Under the pieces are notes generated by a model. It did not search any database and was not told the origin of the DNA. It saw only the letters and a list, made by a program, of their open reading frames with translations. A stretch of 5,594 bases of DNA, from assembly GCA_015654915.1 (NCBI GenBank), contig JAATFY010000040.1, forward strand, positions 1 to 5,594. The letters are read 5' to 3'. The position numbers and the translations under genes are program-made. The stretch comes from Rhodospirillales bacterium (GTDB taxonomy: Bacteria > Pseudomonadota > Alphaproteobacteria > UBA9219). Positions 1 through 5,492 of this stretch are shown here, in pieces (the stretch's first letter is position 1; each line of letters starts with the position of its first letter).

Positions 1-1
1 C

Positions 2-571
2 AAGAGGTTGGGGGAGGTGCGCACCAAATTCGCGCAGGCTATGGATTGCATCGAAAAGAATGCTTTCCGTTTCTGCTGGATCGTCGATTTCCCGATGTAC
101 GAATACGACGAAGCGCGGAAGAAAATCGATTTCAGCCATAACCCCTTCTCGATGCCGCAAGGCGGGTTGAAGGCGCTGGAAACGCAAGACCCGCTGACCA
201 TCAAGGCGTTCCAATACGACATCGTCTGCAACGGCACCGAACTTTCATCCGGCGCTATCCGCAACCATCTGCCGGATGTCATGTATAAGGCGTTCGCGAT
301 TGCCGGATATTCAGCGGAGGAACTGGAAAGCCGGTTCGGCGGCATGCTCTCGGCGCTCAAGCTCGGCGCACCGCCGCACGGCGGCTCGGCCCCCGGCATC
401 GACCGCATCGTCATGCTGCTGGCGGAAGAAAAAAATATCCGCGAGATTATCGCCTTCCCGCTCAACCAGCAGGCCGAAGATTTAATGATGCAGGCGCCCA
501 ACACCGTCCCGCCGGAAAGGCTGCAGGAATTGCATATTCGCCTGCAATTGCCGGTTAAAAAGGTGAGCTGA
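2..571 (+). CDS. aspS: Aspartyl-tRNA synthetase, C-terminal part (5' end outside window)
   Basis: This is the last 189 residues of a class II aspartyl-tRNA synthetase, which charges tRNA-Asp with aspartate in the cytoplasm using ATP. The reading frame is open from base 2, so the gene continues upstream of the window; full bacterial AspRS is about 590-600 residues, so roughly a third is seen. Visible in fragment numbering: CWIVDFPMYE (25-34), HNPFSMPQGG (46-55), the substrate-binding stretch E80-LSSGAIRNH with R87, and class II motif 3 around GAPPHGGSAPGIDR (122-135), whose R135 is the ATP-binding arginine. The usual helical end with ELHIRL and a short basic tail follows. The wording of these motifs is the alphaproteobacterial form. 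Whether the enzyme is discriminating or also charges tRNA-Asn cannot be judged, because the N-terminal domain is missing. The TGA stop is 4 bases before pdxA, so the two are probably co-transcribed. Confidence 0.97.
   Translation, partial: KRLGEVRTKFAQAMDCIEKNAFRFCWIVDFPMYEYDEARKKIDFSHNPFSMPQGGLKALETQDPLTIKAFQYDIVCNGTELSSGAIRNHLPDVMYKAFAIAGYSAEELESRFGGMLSALKLGAPPHGGSAPGIDRIVMLLAEEKNIREIIAFPLNQQAEDLMMQAPNTVPPERLQELHIRLQLPVKKVS
560..567 (+). promoter_or_regulatory. Ribosome binding site of pdxA inside the end of aspS
   Basis: The sequence AAGGTGAG lies 8 bases before the pdxA ATG and resembles the Shine-Dalgarno AAGGAG core. It is embedded in the last codons of aspS, so translation of pdxA is probably coupled to termination of aspS. 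Confidence 0.6.
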
Positions 572-575
572 GGCG

Positions 576-1508
576 ATGCCTCACATCGCGCTCACGATAG
601 GCGACCCAACCGGCATCGGGCCGGAAATAACCGTTAAAACATTGCAGCGCATCGGCGACTTTCCCGACGCAAAACTTACCATCATCGGCAGCATACGCAC
701 GCTCGAGCAGACGGCAGCCAGCCTCAAGCTCCAGCTTCCCCAGAACGGACAAATCGAATACAAGGCGATCGAGGCCGATTTGCCGGGCGCAGTCGCGTTT
801 CAGGCCATCGAAGCCGCCGTGCGGATGATTGCGGCTCGCGAAGCCGATGCGCTGGTGACGGGGCCGATCTCGAAACGAAATTTGCAAGCCGCCGGTTATC
901 ATTTTTACGGCCACACGGAAATTCTGGAAGAATTGTCGCGACTCCATTTCGGCGCGAACAGGGCAAAGGCCGAAATGCTGTTTGTGTATAAAAACCTCCG
1001 GTTGATGCTGCTGACACGGCATATTCCGCTGCATAAAGTTTCGCAGGCCTTAGCGCAGCGCGACAAAATCGAGCAGGCCTTCAGTATCCTGATCGGCTTT
1101 CTGCATAACAAACTCGGCATTGCCCAACCGCGGCTGGCCATTCTCGGCGCCAACCCGCATGCGGGCGAAACGGGGGGCACGGAAGAAAAAGACGTTCTCA
1201 AGCCGCTGATGGAAGATATACAGAACGCGAATATGGCGGTTTGCGAAGGACCGTTTGCCGCCGATGGTTTTTTCCGCAGCCTCGATGCGCAAAACAGCGG
1301 TTACGACGCCATAATCGCCGCCTATCACGACCAAGGGCTGATTCCCTTCAAGATGCTGGCCGGCTACGAAGCGGTCAATATGACGATAGGCCTGCCCTTC
1401 ATCCGCACCTCCGTCAGCCACGGCACGGCGGAAGATATTGTCGGCAAAGGCATCGCGCGCGAAGATAGTCTGCTCGCTGCTCTACACGCGGCACTCGAAG
1501 TCATGTAG
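576..1508 (+). CDS. pdxA: 4-hydroxythreonine-4-phosphate dehydrogenase PdxA
   Basis: PdxA performs the NAD-dependent oxidation of 4-hydroxy-L-threonine phosphate in the DXP-dependent route to pyridoxal 5'-phosphate; the product is condensed by PdxJ. It is a cytoplasmic, metal-dependent homodimer. The 310-residue product is slightly shorter than E. coli PdxA (about 329). It starts with the family signature GDPTGIGPEI (9-18), then TGPISK (95-100), GHTE with H113, and the three metal-ligand histidines expected for the family: H149 (TRHIPL), H195 (NPHAGE) and H251 (AYHDQG). SVSHGTAEDIVGKG (279-292) is the usual C-terminal glycine-rich segment. The loop after NPHAGE reads TGGTEE, about two residues shorter than the E. 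coli form, which is a small oddity. The ATG has a good ribosome site and sits 4 bases behind aspS. Alphaproteobacterial pdxA is often found with surA and rsmA; here it follows aspS instead. Confidence 0.96.
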   Translation: MPHIALTIGDPTGIGPEITVKTLQRIGDFPDAKLTIIGSIRTLEQTAASLKLQLPQNGQIEYKAIEADLPGAVAFQAIEAAVRMIAAREADALVTGPISKRNLQAAGYHFYGHTEILEELSRLHFGANRAKAEMLFVYKNLRLMLLTRHIPLHKVSQALAQRDKIEQAFSILIGFLHNKLGIAQPRLAILGANPHAGETGGTEEKDVLKPLMEDIQNANMAVCEGPFAADGFFRSLDAQNSGYDAIIAAYHDQGLIPFKMLAGYEAVNMTIGLPFIRTSVSHGTAEDIVGKGIAREDSLLAALHAALEVM

Positions 1509-1511
1509 TCT

Positions 1512-3173
1512 GTGGAGATTCGAACCCCTCTCCCCGCTGCCATGCTTTCTTCGAAACCCGCCCAATCAAACAATATCTTTCCGCCGCAACTGAAGGCGAT
1601 GGCCCCCTGCTATTTTCTTGTGCTGGCAGTAATAATTTTTTATTCGAACGTCTACGACAACGCATTCCTGTTCGACGATCCGCTTATTATTACGTCCAAC
1701 GAATATCTGCGAAGCTGGCACACGCTCGGCCAATTGCTGACAGGATCGACCACGGCCGGCGTACATGTCGCGGGTGGCTTTTACCGTCCCCTACAAATGC
1801 TTTTGTACTTTCTTGTTTACCAGATGGCCGGTTTATCGGTTTTCGCGTTTCATTTGCTCAATATCGGCTTGCATGCGGCGAATGCGTGCCTGGTCTACGC
1901 ACTGGGCCGCAAGCTGAAGTTTAATTGGTGGGCCGTTTTCCTTGCCGCTCTGATCTGGGCGCTACATCCTATTCATACCGAAGCCGTCACCTATATGAGC
2001 GCTACGGCGGATACGCTTTATTCCTTTTTCTGCCTGTCGGGCGTGATCATCCTTCTGCCCGACTTCACACCCCGCAAATTCCTGATCTCCATACCCATTT
2101 TTATTCTCGGGCTTCTAAGTAAGGAAACCGCAGTTATGTTTCCCTTGCTGGTCATGAGTTGTATGTTCCTGACATGCGACGATCGCCGGAAACCGAAAAT
2201 TTATTTACGTACATGGCCCTTATGGGCCGTTACCGGCATATATCTTGTCTGGCGGTTGAACGCGCCGGATTTCAGCGGCCCGCAAACCGACGGCATCTTC
2301 TATCAGCAACACGATTATTATAACTTCCGGCTCTATGCCGAACATGCGCCGCTGCGAATTTATACGTTTTTTGCGACGCTGCCGACCTATCTTGGAATAA
2401 TGGCGTGGCCCGTTCACCTGCATATGGAACGGGACTTTAAAATATTCGCCGATTTCTGGATTCCGCAGGTACTCATTGGCTTGGCCGTGTGCGTTGCGGC
2501 GCTTGGGCAAATGATATGGGGACGCGGACGCCGCGGCTTGCCGTTGAGTTGGGGGATCATGTGGTTCGCCGTGGCCCATGCCCCGAACACGGGATTACTA
2601 ATTCCCGTGAACGCCCTGCTGCTTGAACACTGGATGTACCTACCGACCGCCGGATTTTTTCTAGGCGTCGGTCAAACCCTGTCCGCATTTCTGGAAAAAG
2701 CGTCTGTGCAGAAATTGAAGCCATTCGCCGCGGGTATTTCCCTTGCCATTGCCTTGGCGTTAGGTATGGCAACTTATATTCAGAACATGGTGTGGCACGA
2801 TCCCGTTATCTTTTACAGCCATCTGATCAAATACGGCATAACCTCGGCGCGGGTACACAACAATCTCGCCATGGCATACACAGACCGCAACAATTATGAG
2901 CTGGGGATTGTGGAATACAAAAAGGCTATTGCAATAACCGATACCTACGCCGAAACGTGGCATAATCTGGCGCTTGCCTATTTGAATTTGCCGGATCCCG
3001 ACAAACATGTTCCCGAAGCTATCGGCGCTCTCAATCGGGCGATCGAAATCGATCCCCGTTTTTACCGGTCATACATGGCGCTGGCCGATATTTACGCGCA
3101 CACCGGCGATTCTGAAAAAGAAGCGTATTATCGCCGGAAAGGCGAAGAGATTCAAAAAGAGTGGAACCCTTAG
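1512..3173 (+). CDS. Polytopic membrane protein with C-terminal TPR repeats, TMTC/GT-C glycosyltransferase-like
   Basis: The predicted integral membrane protein has 553 residues, with about 12 hydrophobic segments (first near 31-46, last near 404-424), then a cluster of about three TPR units (roughly 446-479, 480-517, 518-551). After the first membrane segment the loop carries F-x-x-DDP (D55, D56). Further along come YRPL (91-94), LLNIGLHA (115-122), HPIHTEAV (152-159), LLSKE (201-205) and LEHWMYLP (371-378). This layout is that of GT-C fold glycosyltransferases and especially of TMTC-like proteins, where an acidic pair in the first loop is catalytic and TPRs bind protein substrates. A role in transferring a sugar from a lipid carrier to a protein or glycan is inference. 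The GTG start is 3 bases after pdxA and has only a weak GAAG 11 bases upstream. ATG 1542 (10 residues shorter) and ATG 1599 (29 shorter) are alternatives; none has a strong ribosome site. The gene probably ends the aspS-pdxA operon. Confidence 0.85.
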   Translation: MEIRTPLPAAMLSSKPAQSNNIFPPQLKAMAPCYFLVLAVIIFYSNVYDNAFLFDDPLIITSNEYLRSWHTLGQLLTGSTTAGVHVAGGFYRPLQMLLYFLVYQMAGLSVFAFHLLNIGLHAANACLVYALGRKLKFNWWAVFLAALIWALHPIHTEAVTYMSATADTLYSFFCLSGVIILLPDFTPRKFLISIPIFILGLLSKETAVMFPLLVMSCMFLTCDDRRKPKIYLRTWPLWAVTGIYLVWRLNAPDFSGPQTDGIFYQQHDYYNFRLYAEHAPLRIYTFFATLPTYLGIMAWPVHLHMERDFKIFADFWIPQVLIGLAVCVAALGQMIWGRGRRGLPLSWGIMWFAVAHAPNTGLLIPVNALLLEHWMYLPTAGFFLGVGQTLSAFLEKASVQKLKPFAAGISLAIALALGMATYIQNMVWHDPVIFYSHLIKYGITSARVHNNLAMAYTDRNNYELGIVEYKKAIAITDTYAETWHNLALAYLNLPDPDKHVPEAIGALNRAIEIDPRFYRSYMALADIYAHTGDSEKEAYYRRKGEEIQKEWNP

Positions 3174-3850
3174 CTACCGCGGATCCGGCGCCGCGCCTTG
3201 CTGGCGTACAGCTTGAGATCGGCTGAGACCATGATCGTGTCGGGCGTTGCGCTTCCATCGTAAGCCGACAGGCCGAAACTGGCGCGCATCGGCAAAACCC
3301 GGTCGCGCCATTGCATCATGCGGCTGTTGAAGGATTTTTCGAGTTTACGCATCCGCATCATGCCGGTTTCCTCGCTCATACGCGTAAACAGGATGGCGAA
3401 TTCGTCGCCGCCGATACGCGCGACGGTATCATTCGACCGCACTTCGCTGAGAAGAGCATGGGCAACCGCCTGCAGGTAATCGTCGCCGGCGCAATGGCCC
3501 CATAAATCGTTAATCGCCTTAAAGCCGTCCAGATCGACCATGACCAGAATACCGCCGGCATTCGCGTCGCGGCGGGCGGATGATAGTTCCCTTTGCAGCG
3601 CCAGAGTAAATCCGCGGCGATTGAGAAGGCCCGTCAGTTCGTCCGTAAGCGCCAAGTTTTCAAGCTGGCGGATTCGTTCTTCCTGCGAGCGGATAACCTG
3701 TTCGGCTTCGCTGAGCGCCGTGCGGGCGCCATCCAGATCATTGATCTGATAGTTCGGCATCGAGAAAGCCGATAATGGCTTCGACTCGGAGTCGAGCAAC
3801 GCAGGTCCAAGGCTCTTTACGGCATTCTTGGTAAGGGTCAGGGTCTGCAT
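3170..3850 (-). CDS. Small GGDEF diguanylate cyclase with N-terminal coiled coil
   Basis: This 226-residue protein should make the second messenger c-di-GMP from two GTP. Residues 1-40 match nothing I recognise and contain no membrane segment. Residues about 40-68 (ALSEAEQVIRSQEERIRQLE region) look like a coiled coil leading directly into the GGDEF domain, which begins with TDELTGLLNRRGF (69-81). Key residues are intact: D106 (metal), N114 and D123 (guanine contacts), and the active-site loop GGDEF at 147-151. The spacings between them equal those in PleD as I remember them. R138-S-N-D141 sits exactly five residues before GGDEF and is the RxxD product-inhibition site. There is no EAL domain. 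The architecture resembles Caulobacter DgcB, a coiled-coil cyclase, but orthology is not shown. The ATG at 3850 is chosen because of a perfect GGAGGT six bases upstream. The stop overlaps that of the convergent TPR gene. Confidence 0.93.
   Translation of the reverse strand: MQTLTLTKNAVKSLGPALLDSESKPLSAFSMPNYQINDLDGARTALSEAEQVIRSQEERIRQLENLALTDELTGLLNRRGFTLALQRELSSARRDANAGGILVMVDLDGFKAINDLWGHCAGDDYLQAVAHALLSEVRSNDTVARIGGDEFAILFTRMSEETGMMRMRKLEKSFNSRMMQWRDRVLPMRASFGLSAYDGSATPDTIMVSADLKLYASKARRRIRGS
3781..3795. repeat. Inverted repeat inside the 5' part of the GGDEF gene
   Basis: TCGACTC and GAGTCGA form perfect 7-base arms around a single central G. The repeat lies about 55 bases inside the cyclase reading frame, over the codons for the D-S-E-S region near residues 19-23. 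Each arm contains a GANTC pentamer (3783-3787 and 3789-3793). It may be chance imposed by the codons, or a site for a protein or for methylation. Confidence 0.5.
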
Positions 3851-3856
3851 GGCAAT

Positions 3857-3862
3857 ACCTCC
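3857..3862 (-). promoter_or_regulatory. Ribosome binding site that fixes the start of the GGDEF gene
   Basis: On the minus strand GGAGGT stands 6 bases before ATG 3850. This is a full Shine-Dalgarno match at ideal spacing, the strongest in the window. The frame is open up to an ATG at 4006, but that codon has no ribosome site, so the shorter protein is preferred. Confidence 0.85.
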
Positions 3863-3914
3863 GGTAAATTCCACTACGGCTGTACTGGCAAGCAGTGTGC
3901 CAACAACTAACTCA

Positions 3915-3934
3915 TTGATATTGCTAGATATCAA
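3915..3934. repeat. Perfect inverted repeat TTGATAT-N6-ATATCAA upstream of the GGDEF gene
   Basis: Two perfect 7-base arms are separated by 6 bases (TGCTAG), giving a 20-base dyad 65-84 bases upstream of the cyclase start codon. Size and symmetry fit the operator of a dimeric regulator. On the minus strand an arm supplies a TTGATA hexamer that could act as a -35 box, but no convincing -10 box follows. Function is inference. Confidence 0.55.
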
Positions 3935-4033
3935 CATACGCCATTCGGGCAATCCTCGCAAAGATACCGAAACGATAGGGCAGAAATTGCCTCTTCCGAG
4001 GATCATATAAAAATAATCATAAACGCCGTGATT

Positions 4034-4062
4034 CTGACCAACATTATCCTTATATTGATAAT
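4034..4062 (+). promoter_or_regulatory. Probable sigma-70-type promoter of eipB
   Basis: CTGACC (4034-4039) and GATAAT (4057-4062) are separated by exactly 17 bases. The -10 box matches TATAAT at five of six positions and the -35 box matches TTGACA at four of six. Transcription would start near 4069, leaving a leader of about 36 bases before the GTG of eipB. It is the best promoter candidate I see in the window. Confidence 0.55.
4043..4062. repeat. Inverted repeat ATTATC-N8-GATAAT overlapping the eipB -10 box
   Basis: Perfect 6-base arms flank an 8-base spacer. The right arm is identical to the proposed -10 hexamer, so a bound regulator would occlude the promoter. The arms are AT-rich and short, so chance symmetry is possible. 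Confidence 0.45.
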
Positions 4063-4064
4063 CG

Positions 4065-4078
4065 GGATTCTAGAATCC
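4065..4078. promoter_or_regulatory. Perfect 14-base palindrome at the predicted eipB transcription start
   Basis: GGATTCTAGAATCC is its own reverse complement with no spacer. It begins 2 bases after the proposed -10 box, so it covers the expected +1 region, and ends 13 bases before the ribosome site. It contains two GANTC pentamers (4066-4070, 4073-4077), the target of the alphaproteobacterial CcrM methyltransferase. It could be a repressor operator, a methylation switch or both; the assignment is inference. Confidence 0.6.
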
Positions 4079-4091
4079 TCTTACGTCTTTC

Positions 4092-4095
4092 GGAG
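4092..4095 (+). promoter_or_regulatory. Ribosome binding site of eipB
   Basis: GGAG lies 9 bases before the GTG at 4105. It supports this GTG as the start, because the product then begins directly with a well-formed signal peptide. Confidence 0.65.
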
Positions 4096-4104
4096 AACGA
4101 CCGC

Positions 4105-4983
4105 GTGCGCAGCACAACCGCCCTTTCCGCCATTTTGTTGATCTCCCTTGCTTTCGCAAATCCGGGAATGGCGGCGGTTGCCGCTCCCGAAAAAACGCCG
4201 GACGTCCAGAGCATTCCGGCGGAGAGCCTCCGTCCGACAAAAACCTCTATTGCCCCGCATCGCGCGATTTACGATATGTCTCTTACCTCCGTGAAAAACG
4301 GAAGCAACATCAGCGGCGTTTCGGGCCGCATGCTATTCGAATGGGCCGATGTCTGCGACGGCTGGGCGGTGCAGCAGCACTTGAAACTGCATTTCAATTA
4401 TGCCGAAGGCGACGAGTCGGATGTCACCAGCACAGAAGTCACGTGGGAATCCAAGGACGGCAAACGTTATAATTTCAATATCCGCCGCGTGAGTGACGGC
4501 AAGGAAACGGAACGCTATGTCGGCAAGGCCGTCCTCGATAAAGACGGCGGAACCGCAACCTACTCGGTGCCTGCGGGTAAAGTCGTGAAGCTCCCGGCCG
4601 ATACGCTTTTTCCGTCGGCCCATACCTCTCTCATTATCCAGAAAGCCGCCACGGGCGATAAGCTGTTCAGCCGTCCTGTGTTCGACGGCTCGGACGAAAA
4701 CGGCCTCGATGATGTCAGCGTCTTCATCAACGCGCCGGTGGCGCACTGGCAGGAGACCGAAGCCAATCCGAAACTGAAAACGAATACGCTTCTGTCGCAG
4801 ACGGCGTGGCCCGTCCGAATGGCTTTCTTCAAGCCCGAAACCGAAACCGGCGAGCCCGATTATGAAATGAATTTAAGCCTGCTGGCCAATGGGGTGGCCA
4901 GAACCATGCAAATTGACTATGGCGATTTCTCGGTTACGGGCGTTTTAAGCGATGTCGAGACCCTGCCCTCGCCCGGATGTTAA
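4105..4983 (+). CDS. eipB: EipB-like periplasmic cell-envelope integrity protein (DUF1849)
   Basis: The 292-residue exported protein belongs to the family of Brucella EipB, which is periplasmic, has a beta-spiral fold and is needed for envelope integrity and stress resistance; the family is characteristic of Alphaproteobacteria. Residues 1-24 form a signal peptide (basic R2, hydrophobic ALSAILLISLAFA, small residues at GMAA), with cleavage likely near 24-27. The mature part opens with the family hallmark PHRAIYDMSL (51-60), then SGRMLFEW (73-80) and CDGWAVQQ (84-91). Only two cysteines occur in the mature protein, C84 and the terminal C292; they match the conserved pair that forms a disulfide in EipB. 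Much of the rest shows alternating beta-strand patterns, for example TSTEVTWES and ETERYVGKAVLD. The GTG start is backed by a ribosome site and the signal peptide. It has its own promoter candidate and is divergent from the GGDEF gene. Confidence 0.9.
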   Translation: MRSTTALSAILLISLAFANPGMAAVAAPEKTPDVQSIPAESLRPTKTSIAPHRAIYDMSLTSVKNGSNISGVSGRMLFEWADVCDGWAVQQHLKLHFNYAEGDESDVTSTEVTWESKDGKRYNFNIRRVSDGKETERYVGKAVLDKDGGTATYSVPAGKVVKLPADTLFPSAHTSLIIQKAATGDKLFSRPVFDGSDENGLDDVSVFINAPVAHWQETEANPKLKTNTLLSQTAWPVRMAFFKPETETGEPDYEMNLSLLANGVARTMQIDYGDFSVTGVLSDVETLPSPGC

Positions 4984-4994
4984 CCATATAATAA
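4980..4994 (+). promoter_or_regulatory. CtrA-box-like motif upstream of divK
   Basis: TTAACCAT at 4980-4987 matches the 8-base CtrA half-site known from Caulobacter and relatives. As a full site it reads TTAA-N7-ATAA, one mismatch from TTAA-N7-TTAA. It overlaps the eipB stop codon and lies 79-94 bases before the divK ATG. CtrA control of divK is known in Caulobacter; here it is inferred from the motif only. The 90-base gap between eipB and divK shows no clear hairpin terminator and no strong -35/-10 pair. Confidence 0.4.
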
Positions 4995-5073
4995 GACGAA
5001 GCCCCTTATTGGTTCTCTTTCCGGAGAATGCTAAGACATACGTAAGTCTAAACCTGTTCCCCTTATCGGCTCC

Positions 5074-5481
5074 ATGACTGATCCGGCTTCGAAACTTGTT
5101 CTTATTGTCGAGGATAACGACCTCAACATGAAGCTGTTCCGCGACCTTCTGCAGGCGCATGGCTACCGCACCATGCACACCCGCGACGGCATGGAAGTCC
5201 TGCCTTTGGTACGGCAACACCGTCCCAACCTGATCATTATGGACATCCAGCTTCCCGAAGTATCCGGCCTTGAAGTGACGAAATGGCTGAAGAGCGACAG
5301 CGATCTTAAATCCATCCCGGTTATCGCGGTCACCGCCTTCGCCATGAAAGGCGACGAGGAAAAAATCCGCAGCGGCGGCTGCGAGGATTACATGTCGAAA
5401 CCGATTGCCGTGGGTCAGTTTATTGCTATGGTCAAACGCTTTCTCGAACCGCAGGCATCCGCTGCGGCCTCATCGTCATGA
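5074..5481 (+). CDS. divK: Single-domain response regulator DivK
   Basis: DivK is a stand-alone receiver (135 residues here) that is phosphorylated by DivJ and dephosphorylated by PleC in Caulobacter. Phosphorylated DivK modulates DivL/CckA and thereby lowers CtrA activity, linking polarity to the cell cycle. The receiver is complete: acidic pair E13-D14 in LIVEDND, phospho-acceptor D57 in IIMDIQLPEVSGLEVTKW, switch T87 in AVTAFAMKGDEE, and K109-P110 in the SKP motif. The segments NMKLFRDLLQAHGY, SGLEVTKWLK and GGCEDY are close to Caulobacter DivK, which makes this assignment firmer than for a generic receiver. An Ala/Ser-rich tail (128-135) follows the last helix. No in-frame start codon exists between the upstream stop at 5032 and ATG 5074, yet this ATG has no ribosome site, so initiation may be leaderless or SD-independent. 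PleD begins 11 bases downstream, the same order as in Caulobacter. Confidence 0.96.
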   Translation: MTDPASKLVLIVEDNDLNMKLFRDLLQAHGYRTMHTRDGMEVLPLVRQHRPNLIIMDIQLPEVSGLEVTKWLKSDSDLKSIPVIAVTAFAMKGDEEKIRSGGCEDYMSKPIAVGQFIAMVKRFLEPQASAAASSS

Positions 5482-5492
5482 GTTGGTAAAAT

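Noticed and set aside
555..1034. Long minus-strand open frame (159 codons) opposite pdxA
   Set aside because: No recognisable domain and it is fully antisense to a well-conserved gene; it is a codon-bias shadow.
1514..1528. Minus-strand GGGGTTCGAATCTCC resembles a tRNA T-arm
   Set aside because: Only about four stem pairs form and the 70-80 bases around it give no matching acceptor stem, D-arm or anticodon arm. It is probably chance at the pdxA/TPR gene junction.
2220..2579. Minus-strand open frame (119 codons) opposite the TPR membrane protein
   Set aside because: No domain, no ribosome site noted, and the plus strand encodes convincing membrane segments here.
3851..4006. 52-residue N-terminal extension of the GGDEF protein from ATG 4006
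   Set aside because: The frame is open, but ATG 4006 has no ribosome site, whereas ATG 3850 has a perfect one; the extension also covers the dyad at 3915-3934.
4333..4746. Minus-strand open frame (137 codons) opposite eipB
   Set aside because: No recognisable domain, His/Arg/Ala-rich shadow composition and antisense to a real gene.
5028..5045. Five-codon leader ORF with GGAG in front of divK
   Set aside because: The GGAG is only about two bases from the ATG, too close for initiation, and there is no attenuator-like structure.
4984..5073. Rho-independent terminator after eipB
   Set aside because: Only a weak AGAC/GTCT pairing near 5034-5049 is present, with no GC-rich stem or U-tract.
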